In this document: in pieces, positions 7,051 through 16,440 of the stretch
How the letters are laid out: each line of letters starts with the position of its first letter
Position numbering within the stretch: position 1 is the first letter of the stretch
DNA from: Micromonospora sediminimaris
GTDB taxonomy: Bacteria; Actinomycetota; Actinomycetes; Mycobacteriales; Micromonosporaceae
Assembly: GCA_900112325.1 (NCBI GenBank)
Contig: FOLJ01000013.1
Coordinates: forward strand, 124,001-188,000
DNA: 64,000 nt
Direction: 5' to 3'
Notes under the pieces: generated by a model
Databases searched by the model: none
Seen by the model: only the letters and a program-made list of their open reading frames with translations
What the model was told of the DNA's origin: nothing
Translations under genes and position numbers: made by a program

Positions 7051-8229
7051 TCAGCCGCCGGAGTCGTCCAGCTCGGCGCCCTCCGGAACGGTGTCGTCGT
7101 CGCGGCTGGCCAGCCAGCCGTCGGGCAGGAAGACCTTGCCCGGTGAGTTGGTACGACCGCGCGGCTGCCCCAGCGTCTCGACCGGGAACGGTACCGCCGG
7201 GTCGAGCTTGCCGAGCAGGTCGTCCAACTGGGCCAGGCTGTCGATCATCGCCAGCGAGCGGCGCAGCTCGCTGCCCACCGGGAAGCCCTTGAGATACCAG
7301 GCGACGTGCTTGCGGAAGTCGGTGCAGCCGTCCCGTTCACCCCGGGCCGGGGTGCGGGAACCGGCGGTGAACTGCTCGACCAGCAGCTCGGCATGCCGGC
7401 GCATGGTCACCGCGACCTCGCCGAGGGTGGGCAGCCGGCGCTGCGACGAGCCGTTGAACGCCGCTTCCAGGTCGGCGAAGAGCCACGGGCGGCCGAGGCA
7501 GCCGCGACCGATCACCACGCCGTCGACCCCGGTGTGCGCCACCATCCGCAGCGCGTCGTCGGCCTCCCAGATGTCGCCGTTACCGAGCACCGGCACGTCG
7601 AGGGCCTGCTTGAGAGTGGCGATGGCGTCCCAGTCCGCCGTGCCCGAGTACCGCTGCGCGGCCGTACGACCGTGCAGGGCGACCGCGGCGACGCCGGCCT
7701 CCTGGGCGGCGAGCCCCGCCTCGACGTACGTCAGGTGCTCGTCGTCGATGCCCTTGCGCATCTTGACCGTGACCGGCACCCCGGCGGGTGACGCGGCGTC
7801 CACGGCGGCCCGCACCAGGCGGGCGAAGAGCCGCCGCCGCCAGGGCAGGGCCGCGCCACCACCGCGCCGGGTCACCTTCGGCACCGGGCAGCCGAAGTTG
7901 AGGTCGATGTGATCGGCGAGGTCCCGTTCGACCACGATCCGCACGGCGGCAGCGGTGGTCTCCGGGTCGGTGCCGTAAAGCTGGAGGCTGCGTGGGCGCT
8001 CGTCGGCCCCGAACGCGATCATCCGCAGCGTCTTCGGGTTCCGCTCGACCAGGGCGACCGTCGTGATCATCTCGCAGACGTAGATGCCGCCGCCCTGCTC
8101 CCGACAGAGCTGCCGAAAGCCGACGTTTGTGATGCCGGCCATCGGGGCGAGCACCACCGGCGGCCACACCTGGTGCGGCCCGATGCGCAGCGACGGCCGG
8201 TCGGCGGCGGGAGGGAGGGCGGTTTCCAC
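7051..8229 (-). CDS. dusB: tRNA-dihydrouridine synthase
   Basis: A 392-residue flavoenzyme of the Dus family that reduces uridine in tRNA with NADPH. APMAGITN at the FMN-binding start of the barrel, HIDLNFGCPVPKV with the catalytic Cys, VKMRKGID, ALHGRTAAQRY and GVVIGRGCLGRPWLF are all present. The length suits the DusB group, including its C-terminal helical RNA-binding part. It starts at GTG 8229 without a clear Shine-Dalgarno. The gene stands between an intergenic hairpin and the TPR gene upstream on the same strand. Confidence 0.95.
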   Translation of the reverse strand: METALPPAADRPSLRIGPHQVWPPVVLAPMAGITNVGFRQLCREQGGGIYVCEMITTVALVERNPKTLRMIAFGADERPRSLQLYGTDPETTAAAVRIVVERDLADHIDLNFGCPVPKVTRRGGGAALPWRRRLFARLVRAAVDAASPAGVPVTVKMRKGIDDEHLTYVEAGLAAQEAGVAAVALHGRTAAQRYSGTADWDAIATLKQALDVPVLGNGDIWEADDALRMVAHTGVDGVVIGRGCLGRPWLFADLEAAFNGSSQRRLPTLGEVAVTMRRHAELLVEQFTAGSRTPARGERDGCTDFRKHVAWYLKGFPVGSELRRSLAMIDSLAQLDDLLGKLDPAVPFPVETLGQPRGRTNSPGKVFLPDGWLASRDDDTVPEGAELDDSGG

Positions 8230-8253
8230 CGCTCAAGGGTACGGGGACCGTGG

Positions 8254-9099
8254 TCAGCGCCGCCGCCACGGCCACCGGCGACCCCCGCCACCGGACGCCT
8301 GCCGGACCAGCGCCTCCGCCGCCCGCAGCTTCTGCTGGATCTCCGTCCCGCCCGCACCCAGCAAGTCGGTCAGCTGGCTGCCCTGCTTCACCACCAACCC
8401 GGCACGCTCGACGTCACCGATGGCCACCAGCGCGTGCGCGTAGATCGAGTACGTGTTGGCCAGCTCCCAGATGGTGATCGGCTGATGCGGGTCGAGCGCC
8501 TTCAGCCGCAGCTCCGTTGCCCGGGAGCCGGCCAGCGCCGCTTCCCGGGCATCGGCCGCCGCGCCCTGCTGCTGGTGGCGGTGCAGCAGAGCGTTCGCGT
8601 GGTTGTGGTAGGCGGTGGCCATCGCCGCACGGGTGCTCGGCCCCGCGCCAGGCGGCGGACCGGCGGTGTGCAGACCGATCTCGACTGCCTTCTCCAGCAA
8701 CTCCAGCCGGACCTCGGGGCTGCCGGCCACGAACGCCGACTCGCCGCAGTCCACCATCGCGGTGATCAACTCACCCAGCGCCTCGTCCCGGCGTGGCTGG
8801 GTCGGATCCGGATGCTCCGCCGCCACCGCCTGATGGATCTCCGCGAACAGCGTGACGGCCTCGTGGCCCGACTCCTTCGCCCGGTCGTGGCGACCCATGG
8901 CGGCCAACACCATGCTGTGCCGCCACAGGGCCCGAGCCAGCTGACGTTGATCGTGCCGGTCGACCTGGGCACCCCCGACGGCCTGCCGGTACGCCTCGAT
9001 GACCCGCAGCCAGAGCACGTCTGCCTGCTCCCAGCCCGCCGGCCGGGTGGAGTACTCCCGCGCCCGCTCGAAGATCTCCTCGCGTGCTTCCGGCTCCAC
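8254..9099 (-). CDS. TPR-like helical repeat protein
   Basis: A 281-residue, mostly alpha-helical protein. Pairs such as LARALWRHSMVLAAMGRHDRA, MATAYHNHANALL and TIWELANTYSIYAHALVAIGDVERA have the small/large spacing of tetratricopeptide repeats. It should be a cytoplasmic scaffold; the partner is unknown. The C-terminus is Gly/Arg-rich (GGGGRRWPWRRR), perhaps for contact with nucleic acid or membrane. The GTG at 9099 is preferred because gaaggg lies about 12 bases upstream. An ATG at 9150 would add 17 residues with no Shine-Dalgarno. Confidence 0.7.
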   Translation of the reverse strand: MEPEAREEIFERAREYSTRPAGWEQADVLWLRVIEAYRQAVGGAQVDRHDQRQLARALWRHSMVLAAMGRHDRAKESGHEAVTLFAEIHQAVAAEHPDPTQPRRDEALGELITAMVDCGESAFVAGSPEVRLELLEKAVEIGLHTAGPPPGAGPSTRAAMATAYHNHANALLHRHQQQGAAADAREAALAGSRATELRLKALDPHQPITIWELANTYSIYAHALVAIGDVERAGLVVKQGSQLTDLLGAGGTEIQQKLRAAEALVRQASGGGGRRWPWRRR

Positions 9100-9234
9100 G
9101 TCGTTGGCCCTTCGTCTCCGTGCGGATATACGCCCGCCTGGAGACATCATTGGGCATGGATGCCAGTCGGCTCGACCGTCGCACCCGTCCCGGGCCGCCG
9201 GGTTCAGACCGGCGTGCCCGGGCGGGGGCGGGAA

Positions 9235-10614
<1,380 letters not shown>

Positions 10615-10726
10615 TTTTCCTCCTACGCCGACTGGCGGTCGGCGGGGACGTCACGGTCGGCGGGGACGGTTCGGGACCACGGTACGACCGGCGCGGTCCC
10701 GAACCCAGCACATTACCTGCGACCGG

Positions 10727-11353
10727 TCAGTTGACTCCGCAGACCTCCATGCCACCGGTCTGCGGATCCTGTGCGAGCACGACCTGCTGGCGTTCCTGGC
10801 CGCCGCCGCGGTAGGTCACCTCCACCGGCACGGTGAGGGTGGTGGTGTCCACCTCGCCGACCCGGTAGGAGGAGATCTGCGGCTCGGCGGCGGAGCGGCG
10901 TTCGAACTCCTGCCGGGACTCGCGCCGCCGGGCGTCCTCGCAGAGCTGGTCGTACGCCTGGCCGTACTCGCCGTCCGCGAGGGCCCGGTAGTAGTCGCCG
11001 GAGACCGTGCGTCCCTGCTCCTCGATCGCCTGCACCCCGCTGACCAGCAGGCCGACGACCGCCGTGCCGCCACCACCGCAACAGAGCAGCAGGGCCAGCG
11101 CCCCCGCACCGAGACCGAGCCACAGCCGGGACCGACCGCCCTCGGTCGGTGGTGCCGCGAACGGCGGCGCCACCCCGGGCCCGGGCGGCGGCACCGGAGC
11201 GCCCCGCTCCGGACCGGACGGCACCTGACCCGGCGGCGGGCCGGGCGGCACCGGACCGGCGGCCGGCGTGCCGCTTTCGTCCGCCGCCTGGGGTCCCTGC
11301 TGGCCGGGCGGCGATGGGTCTGGTGGTGGGGCTGCCGGTCCGGGAGCGGTCAT
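10727..11353 (-). CDS. Proline-rich single-pass membrane protein with extracellular domain
   Basis: A 208-residue protein: a Pro/Gly-rich cytoplasmic half (residues 1-70), a transmembrane helix (LWLGLGAGALALLLCCGGGG, about 77-100), then an extracellular region of about 105 residues with SGDYYRALADGEYGQAYDQLC and paired Cys. This build is typical of DUF4878-like actinomycete proteins. The extracellular part looks like a small alpha+beta ligand or interaction domain. No function can be assigned. The ATG at 11353 has no clear Shine-Dalgarno. Confidence 0.7.
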   Translation of the reverse strand: MTAPGPAAPPPDPSPPGQQGPQAADESGTPAAGPVPPGPPPGQVPSGPERGAPVPPPGPGVAPPFAAPPTEGGRSRLWLGLGAGALALLLCCGGGGTAVVGLLVSGVQAIEEQGRTVSGDYYRALADGEYGQAYDQLCEDARRRESRQEFERRSAAEPQISSYRVGEVDTTTLTVPVEVTYRGGGQERQQVVLAQDPQTGGMEVCGVN

Positions 11354-11378
11354 AGGAGCCAGCGTAGTGCCCGGCGAC

Positions 11379-11720
11379 TCAGCGGTAAGGACCCGCAGCC
11401 CGGTCGCTGGCCACCGTGACCACGTCCCCGCCCGGCGCCGCGGTCGCCAACGGCTCGTACGCGGACGGCTCGTCGACACTCTCGGCGAGCAGCGGCACTG
11501 CCGTGATCTTCACGTCGAAACCGCCGAGGGCGCGGCGGTAGGTGCCGACCGACTCCCACTCGGTGACCAGGCACCAGTGCCGCGGGTCGTCCAACGCCCG
11601 GACCAGCTGTCCGCGCTGGTAGCCGGGCCGGGCGGCGAGCGCGGCGAGGGCCGCGTGGGCCCGGGCGGTGAACGCCTCCGCGACGTCTTCGTCGACCACG
11701 AACCGGTTGGTCACCAGCAC
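11379..11720 (-). CDS. Antibiotic biosynthesis monooxygenase (ABM)-fold protein
   Basis: A 113-residue protein. LVTNRFVVDEDVAEAFTARAHAAL, then GYQRGQLVRALDDPRHWCLVTEWESVGTYRRAL is the ferredoxin-like ABM/YgiN dimer fold (strand-helix-strand with a T-x-W-x-S-x-x-x-Y/F-x-x-A/W end). Family members are small monooxygenases or heme-handling proteins; the substrate is not evident. The GTG at 11720 follows gaggag. It is divergent from the small membrane protein at 11750, only 29 bases away. Confidence 0.8.
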   Translation of the reverse strand: MLVTNRFVVDEDVAEAFTARAHAALAALAARPGYQRGQLVRALDDPRHWCLVTEWESVGTYRRALGGFDVKITAVPLLAESVDEPSAYEPLATAAPGGDVVTVASDRAAGPYR

Positions 11721-11749
11721 CGGCTTCTCCTCCTCGTAGAGTCTGTGGA

Positions 11750-12007
11750 ATGCAGCGTACGCAGCCTGGCATCGCCGGCCGACTGGCCCGGACCAACCCG
11801 ACGACGGTGTTCCTGGTCACCCTCGTCCTCGCGTTGGTCGCGTTCTTCACTCCGGGCGTGATCGGCGGGCTGTTGACGCTGCTGCTGGCCGGCGCGCTGG
11901 CGGCCCTGCTGGTGACCACCTGGACGGTGCAGACGCCGCAGACCCGGGCGATCCGGCTGGTCGTGCTGACCCTGCTGGTCACAGCCGGTCTGGTGAAGCT
12001 GCTCTGA
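11750..12007 (+). CDS. Small membrane protein, two to three helices
   Basis: An 85-residue hydrophobic protein with helices at about residues 18-35, 37-60 and 68-85 and short polar links (TVQTPQTRAIR). It is conserved in form next to zinc genes in related actinomycetes, but no family function is recognised. It ends 55 bases before znuA and precedes the Zur box, so it is probably not in the zinc operon. Confidence 0.65.
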   Translation: MQRTQPGIAGRLARTNPTTVFLVTLVLALVAFFTPGVIGGLLTLLLAGALAALLVTTWTVQTPQTRAIRLVVLTLLVTAGLVKLL

Positions 12008-12025
12008 CATGCAATCATGCGTTTT

Positions 12026-12040
12026 TGACAATCATTGTCG
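12026..12040. promoter_or_regulatory. Zur box upstream of znuA
   Basis: GACAATCATTGTC (12027-12039) is a perfect 6-1-6 palindrome in an AT-rich patch 22 bases before the znuA start. It fits the actinobacterial Zur operator type, and the zur gene lies 3 kb downstream. Repression under zinc-replete conditions is inferred. Confidence 0.75.
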
Positions 12041-12061
12041 TTGTCGCGGAGAGTCGATGAC

Positions 12062-13066
12062 ATGACCTTCCGCTCCGCCCCGCGCGCCCTGGCCACCGCC
12101 ACGGCCGCCCTGCTCGCCCTGACCGGCGTCACCGCCTGTTCGAATGACGACAGCCCGGCCGGCGCCGACCCGCAGCGGGTCGACGTGGTGGCCGGTTTCT
12201 ACCCGTTGCAGTTCCTCGCCGAGCGGATCGGCGGCGACGCCGTGGCCGTGACCAACCTGGCCCGCCCCGGCGCCGAGCCGCACGACCTGGAGCTGAACCC
12301 GGGTCAGGTCGGCCAGATCAGCGAGGCGGAACTGGTCCTCTTCCTGCACGGCTTCCAGCCTGCCGTGGACGAGGCGGTCGAGCAGCAGGCCGGTGACCGC
12401 GCCTTCGACGTGGCGACCGTGGAGCCCCTGCTGGACGCCACCGCCGGTGGTCACGACCACGGCCACGAAGGCGAGGAGGACCAGCACGGCCACGAGGACG
12501 AGGAGCACGCCGAGGAGGAGCAGCACGCCGAGGAGGCGTCCGACGGCGCCAAGGACCCGCACGTCTGGCTCGACCCGATCCGGCTGGCCACCATCGGCGA
12601 CAAGCTCGCCGAGCGGCTCGGCACGGCCGACCCGGACCGGGCCGACGAGTACACCCAGCGGGCCGCCACCCTGCGTACCGAGCTGGAACAGCTCGACACG
12701 GAGTTCGCCGAAGGGCTGAAGACCTGCCAGCGTCGGGAGATCGTGGTCAGCCACACCGCGTTCGGCTACCTGGCGCAGAAGTACCAGCTGGAGCAGATCG
12801 GCATCAGCGGACTCACCCCGGAGGACGAGCCGTCCCCGCAGCGACTGGCGGCGGTGGCCGAGGAGGCCCGGGAGCACCAGGCCACCACGATCTTCTTCGA
12901 GACGCTTGTCAGCCCGAAGGTGGCCGAGACCATCGCCCGTGAGGTCGGCGCCCAGACCGCGGTGCTGGATCCGATCGAGGGCCTGTCAGCCGAGGGCGAC
13001 GGGGACTACCTTTCGGTGATGCGTACCAACCTGCAGACCCTGAGGACGGCGTTGAGCTGCTCGTGA
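12062..13066 (+). CDS. znuA: Zinc ABC transporter substrate-binding lipoprotein
   Basis: A 334-residue lipoprotein that captures zinc outside the membrane. The signal peptide ends in the lipobox LTGVTAC (Cys about residue 25). The core has the cluster A-I fold motifs FYPLQFLAERIGG, LARPGAEPHDLELNP (metal His), KDPHVWLDPI (His), VSHTAFGYLA (His) and an Asp near LDPIEGL. A His/Glu/Asp-rich loop at about residues 137-165 marks zinc rather than manganese specificity. The ATG at 12062 follows ggagag. It is translationally coupled to znuC by GTGA and controlled by the Zur box. Confidence 0.95.
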   Translation: MTFRSAPRALATATAALLALTGVTACSNDDSPAGADPQRVDVVAGFYPLQFLAERIGGDAVAVTNLARPGAEPHDLELNPGQVGQISEAELVLFLHGFQPAVDEAVEQQAGDRAFDVATVEPLLDATAGGHDHGHEGEEDQHGHEDEEHAEEEQHAEEASDGAKDPHVWLDPIRLATIGDKLAERLGTADPDRADEYTQRAATLRTELEQLDTEFAEGLKTCQRREIVVSHTAFGYLAQKYQLEQIGISGLTPEDEPSPQRLAAVAEEAREHQATTIFFETLVSPKVAETIAREVGAQTAVLDPIEGLSAEGDGDYLSVMRTNLQTLRTALSCS

Positions 13067-13827
13067 CACCTGACGTCATCACCGTCACGCACGGGGTGGT
13101 CGGCTACGACGGCCGCCCCGTGCTTCGTGACGTTTCGCTTACCGTGACCGCCGGTGAGGTGGTCGCGGTCCTCGGTGCCAACGGCTCCGGCAAGTCCACC
13201 CTGATCCGCGCCATTCTCGGGTTGGTCCCGCTGAGTTCCGGCACCGTGACCCTGTTCGGCCGACCGGTCCGCCGGTTCCGCCAGTGGCACCGCGTCGGGT
13301 ACGTCCCCCAGCGCCTCGGCGCCGGCAGTGGCGTACCGGCCACCGTTGCCGAGGTGGTCGCCGCCGGGCGGCTGGCCCGCCGGGGAGTCCTGCGTCCGCC
13401 CGGGCGCGCCGACCGGGAGGCCGTCGCCGAGGCGCTGCGCGCCGTCGGCCTGACCGACCGGGCGAAGGACCCGGTCAGCACCCTCTCCGGGGGGCAGCAG
13501 CAGCGCACGCTCATCGCCCGGGCCCTCGCCGGGCAGCCCGAGCTGCTGATCCTCGACGAGCCGACGGCCGGCGTGGACGCGGCCAGCCAGGAGGCGTTCG
13601 CCGCTGCGTTACGCGACTTCACCGTCGGCGGCGGCACCGTCCTGCTCGTCGCCCACGAACTGGGTCCGCTGCGCCCGGTGATCGGCCGGGCGATCGTCGT
13701 ACACCAGGGGTTCGTGGCGCACGACGGCGCCGTGCCGGAGCCGGCCGGGCACCACGCGGCGCCGGACCACGACCACGTGCATCCGCACGGCCCCGAGGAG
13801 CCCGCCGGGCTGTGGAGCGCGAGTTGA
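13063..13827 (+). CDS. znuC: Zinc ABC transporter ATP-binding protein
   Basis: A 254-residue ATPase that powers the ZnuABC importer. Walker A GANGSGKST, Q-loop VGYVPQ, signature LSGGQQQR, Walker B LLILDEP and the switch His in VAHE are all intact. A His-rich tail (HHAAPDHDHVHPHG, about residues 232-247) may bind zinc. The GTG at 13063 overlaps the znuA stop (GTGA). It ends in TGA overlapping the TTG of znuB. Confidence 0.95.
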   Translation: MTPDVITVTHGVVGYDGRPVLRDVSLTVTAGEVVAVLGANGSGKSTLIRAILGLVPLSSGTVTLFGRPVRRFRQWHRVGYVPQRLGAGSGVPATVAEVVAAGRLARRGVLRPPGRADREAVAEALRAVGLTDRAKDPVSTLSGGQQQRTLIARALAGQPELLILDEPTAGVDAASQEAFAAALRDFTVGGGTVLLVAHELGPLRPVIGRAIVVHQGFVAHDGAVPEPAGHHAAPDHDHVHPHGPEEPAGLWSAS

Positions 13828-14693
13828 ACCTCTTCCAGTACGAGTACATGCAGCTTGCGCTGGTCAGCGCTCTGATCATCGGGCTCACCGCGCCCGCGCT
13901 CGGCATCTACCTGGTGCAGCGGCGGCTGGCGCTGATCGGGGACGGCATCGGGCACGTCGCGCTGACCGGGGTCGGTGCCGGCCTGCTCTTCCAGACCTCC
14001 CCCGTGATCATGGCCGTGATCGCGGCCACCGTCGGCGCGGTCGTCATCGAGCTGATCCGGGAACGCGGCCGTACCTCCGGCGACCTGGCCCTCGCGCTGC
14101 TCTTCTACGGCGGCATCGCCGGCGGGGTGGTGCTGGTCGGGCTCTCCGACAGCACCAGCTCCAATCTCAACGCGTACCTGTTCGGCGCGTTGAGCACGGC
14201 CTCCCGGACGGATGTCGCCACCATCGCGGTGCTGGGCACGGCCGTGCTGATCGCGATGATCGGGCTGCGGCCGGCGCTGTTCGCCGTCTGTCACGACGAG
14301 GAGTACGCCCGGGTCTCCGGCCTGCCGGTGCGCGCGCTCAACCTGCTGCTCGCGGTCACCACGGCGATCACGGTGACGATCGCCATGCGGGCGGTCGGCG
14401 TACTGCTGATCAGCGCGCTGATGGTCGTCCCGGTGGCCACCGCGCAGCAGGTCACCCGGGGATTCCGCAGCACGATGGCGGCGGCGATGGCATTGGGTCT
14501 GTTCGCCGGCGGCGCGGGCATCTGGATGGCGGCGGTCGCCGACACCGCGCCCGGCGCCTCGGTGGTGGTCCTCGCGATCGCCTCGTTCGTGGTGGTCACC
14601 CTGCTGGCCGCCGGTTGGCGCCGGCTCCGGCGGGCCCGACCCCAACCCGCGCCGGCTCCGGAGCCGCACGAGGTGGTGCTCGGCGGATCCTGA
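13824..14693 (+). CDS. znuB: Zinc ABC transporter permease
   Basis: A 289-residue permease of the ABC-3 family with about eight helices. LGIYLVQRRLALIGDGIGHVALTGVGAG is the conserved family segment, and helices then run to residue 275. The TTG at 13824 is chosen: it overlaps the znuC stop (TTGA), lies 8 bases after ggag, and gives the usual NLFQYEYMQ start. A GTG at 13812 would add four residues. It forms the pore of ZnuABC. Confidence 0.93.
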   Translation: MNLFQYEYMQLALVSALIIGLTAPALGIYLVQRRLALIGDGIGHVALTGVGAGLLFQTSPVIMAVIAATVGAVVIELIRERGRTSGDLALALLFYGGIAGGVVLVGLSDSTSSNLNAYLFGALSTASRTDVATIAVLGTAVLIAMIGLRPALFAVCHDEEYARVSGLPVRALNLLLAVTTAITVTIAMRAVGVLLISALMVVPVATAQQVTRGFRSTMAAAMALGLFAGGAGIWMAAVADTAPGASVVVLAIASFVVVTLLAAGWRRLRRARPQPAPAPEPHEVVLGGS

Positions 14694-14730
14694 TCACGAG
14701 CTGCCCGCCGGTATTGGTTACCGTTGCAGG

Positions 14731-15030
14731 GTGACCAGCGGATCCGGCTATGACGCGTACGAGGGTGCCAGCGAGTTGCTGCGCGCCCTCTCGGCACCGA
14801 TCCGGCTGGCCATCGTCAGCGAGCTGGCCGGTGGTGAGCGCTGCGTGCACGAGCTGGTGGACAAGCTCGGCGTGGCCCAGCCGCTGGTCTCCCAGCACCT
14901 GCGGGTGCTCCGTGGGGCGGGCGTGGTCCGGGGCTCCCGGCGGGGGCGGGAGATCGCGTACACCCTGGTCGACGAGCACGTCGCGCACATCGTGGCCGAC
15001 GCGGTCAGCCACGCCGGGGAGGGATCATGA
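14731..15030 (+). CDS. smtB: ArsR/SmtB-family zinc-sensing repressor
   Basis: A 99-residue winged-helix dimeric repressor. The recognition helix is in VAQPLVSQHLRVLRGAGVV. In the last helix Asp81, His83, His94 and Glu97 give Asp-x-His-x10-His-x2-Glu, which matches the alpha5 zinc site of cyanobacterial SmtB. The pairing with zur through an ATGA overlap matches the mycobacterial smtB-zur operon. GTG at 14731. An imperfect inverted repeat, GGTAttggTTACC, lies just upstream and may be its operator. Zinc sensing is well supported; target genes are inferred. Confidence 0.9.
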   Translation: MTSGSGYDAYEGASELLRALSAPIRLAIVSELAGGERCVHELVDKLGVAQPLVSQHLRVLRGAGVVRGSRRGREIAYTLVDEHVAHIVADAVSHAGEGS

Positions 15031-15446
15031 ACGAGCGGAGTGGCGTCATGAGCGACAGTGGTACGGCCGTTCGCAACACCCGTCAGCGTTCGGCGGTGAG
15101 CGCGCTGCTCGCCGAGACGGAGGGGTTCCACAGCGCCCAGGAACTGCACGCGATGCTGCGCGATCGTGGCGAGCGGGTCGGGTTGACCACGGTCTACCGG
15201 ACGTTGCAGGGGCTGGCTGACGCAGGCGAGATCGACGTGATGCGCCCACCGGGCGGCGAGCACCTGTACCGCCGGTGCAGCGAGGGGCATCACCACCATC
15301 TGGTCTGCCGGGCCTGCGGCCGTACGGTCGAGGTCGCCGGGCCGACGGTGGAGACCTGGGCCGACCGGGTCACCGCGCAGCACGGCTTCACCGACGTCAG
15401 TCACACCCTGGAGATCTTCGGCACCTGCCCGACCTGCGCCCGCTGA
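15027..15446 (+). CDS. zur: Zinc uptake regulator, Fur family
   Basis: A 139-residue Fur-family repressor. The winged helix has TTVYRTLQGLADAGEID; EHLYRRCSEGHHHHLVC carries the sensory His/Cys ligands; two CxxC pairs (CRAC, CPTC) hold the structural zinc. The operon with an SmtB-type sensor and the znu genes identifies Zur rather than FurA. The ATG at 15027 overlaps the smtB stop. A second ATG (residue 8) is possible. It probably binds the palindrome at 12027-12039. Confidence 0.94.
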   Translation: MNERSGVMSDSGTAVRNTRQRSAVSALLAETEGFHSAQELHAMLRDRGERVGLTTVYRTLQGLADAGEIDVMRPPGGEHLYRRCSEGHHHHLVCRACGRTVEVAGPTVETWADRVTAQHGFTDVSHTLEIFGTCPTCAR

Positions 15447-15590
15447 CCGATCGGCCGCCGGTCTTCCTCGTCGCGTCACTGCGGGTGCCGCCCGGATCGG
15501 CGGGCTGACGATCAGAAGTGTGTGATCGGCGGGAGCTGACGGGCGACTGTCGGGGTGCCGGGTGACGGGGTCCGTGGCAGGCTGTCCGGC

Positions 15591-16202
15591 GTGAAGATCT
15601 ACGCTGATCGTTTCCCGACCGCGCTGCGACAGCTGCTCACCGATCTGCTCGTCATCGCCTGGGTGTACGCGACGATCCGGGGCGCGCTGTGGCTGCACGA
15701 CCTGGTGCAGAAACTGGCCGTACCCGGACAGAAGCTGGAAGGGGCGGGCGGCGGACTTGCCGACAACCTCGCCGAAGCCGGCGGCAAGGTCGGCCGGGTG
15801 CCGTTGGTCGGCGATGAGCTGACCGCACCCTTCGAGCGGGCGGCCGGTGCCGCTCGCTCGCTGGCCGAGGCCGGCCGCGACCAGCAGGAGTTGGTCGACC
15901 AGTTGGCGCTGGCACTGGCCGTCGGGCTGCTGATCGTGCCGCTCGGACTTGTGGTGTTCGGCTGGCTGCCGCTGCGGGTGCGCTGGATGCGCCGGGCCGG
16001 CTCGGCGGCGACACTGGCCGCCGCACCCGCCGGCCGGGACCTGCTGGCCCTGCGCGCCCTGGCCGGCCAGCCGCTGCGCAAGCTCACCCGGATCGCCCCC
16101 GACGTCGCCGAAGCGTGGCGCCGCGGCGACGACGCGACGGTCAACGCCCTGGCCGCCCTAGAACTCCGCCGCCTAGGCCTCCGCGACCCCCAAGCCCCCT
16201 GA
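15591..16202 (+). CDS. Two-helix membrane protein of unknown function
   Basis: A 203-residue protein. A helix near residues 12-35 and a second at about 105-125 (LALALAVGLLIVPLGLVVFGWLPL) flank an extracellular Ala/Gly-rich loop (LEGAGGGLADNLAEAGGKVG). The cytoplasmic tail has LRALAGQPLRKLTRIAPDVAEAWRRGD. Conserved in Micromonosporaceae in form, but no function is recognised. The GTG at 15591 is preferred over an upstream GTG (15555) because the upstream residues are not membrane-like. Confidence 0.7.
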   Translation: MKIYADRFPTALRQLLTDLLVIAWVYATIRGALWLHDLVQKLAVPGQKLEGAGGGLADNLAEAGGKVGRVPLVGDELTAPFERAAGAARSLAEAGRDQQELVDQLALALAVGLLIVPLGLVVFGWLPLRVRWMRRAGSAATLAAAPAGRDLLALRALAGQPLRKLTRIAPDVAEAWRRGDDATVNALAALELRRLGLRDPQAP

Positions 16203-16222
16203 CACACCCACCCCACCCCACC

Positions 16223-16255
16223 ACTCCCCTGTTACTCCCCTGTTACTCCCCTGTT
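16223..16255. repeat. Three 11-base tandem repeats
   Basis: actcccctgtt occurs three times head to tail, running directly into the left arm of the next inverted repeat. No function is evident. Confidence 0.7.
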
Positions 16256-16312
16256 GATCAAGAAGTTTGAGTCGTGAATCGCGCCGATTCAGACCAGAAC
16301 TTCTTGATCAAC
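16253..16312. repeat. Intergenic inverted repeat, possible bidirectional terminator
   Basis: Arms 16253-16267 and 16298-16312 (gttgatcaagaagtt and its complement) are perfect. Inside lies a second palindrome, GAATCG-cgc-CGATTC (16276-16290). It sits between convergent genes. Elements beginning TTGATCA are frequent in Micromonospora intergenic DNA as far as I recall; that is memory, not a search. Confidence 0.7.
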
Positions 16313-16332
16313 ACGGGCTGGCGCGGGACCGC

Positions 16333-16440
16333 GTGGGGTGGGGTCAGGGGTGGGGGTGGGGTCAGGTGGGTGGGGGTGGGGTCAGGTGGGTGGGGGGAGG
16401 TGGCGGCGGGCGGTGGAGGGGGCGGTGGAGGGGCCGGGGG
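16333..16440. repeat. G-rich tandem repeat at the 3' end of the acyl-CoA dehydrogenase gene
   Basis: The plus strand carries many runs of three to six G, including two adjacent 20-base units starting gtcagg (16361 and 16381) and a shorter copy at 16343. It overlaps the last codons and the stop of the dehydrogenase gene on the other strand. It may form G-quadruplexes and is prone to slippage. Confidence 0.65.

Noticed and set aside
13812-13827. GTG at 13812 as znuB start
   Set aside because: It adds four residues not usual in the family; the TTG at 13824 overlaps the znuC stop and has a better-spaced site.
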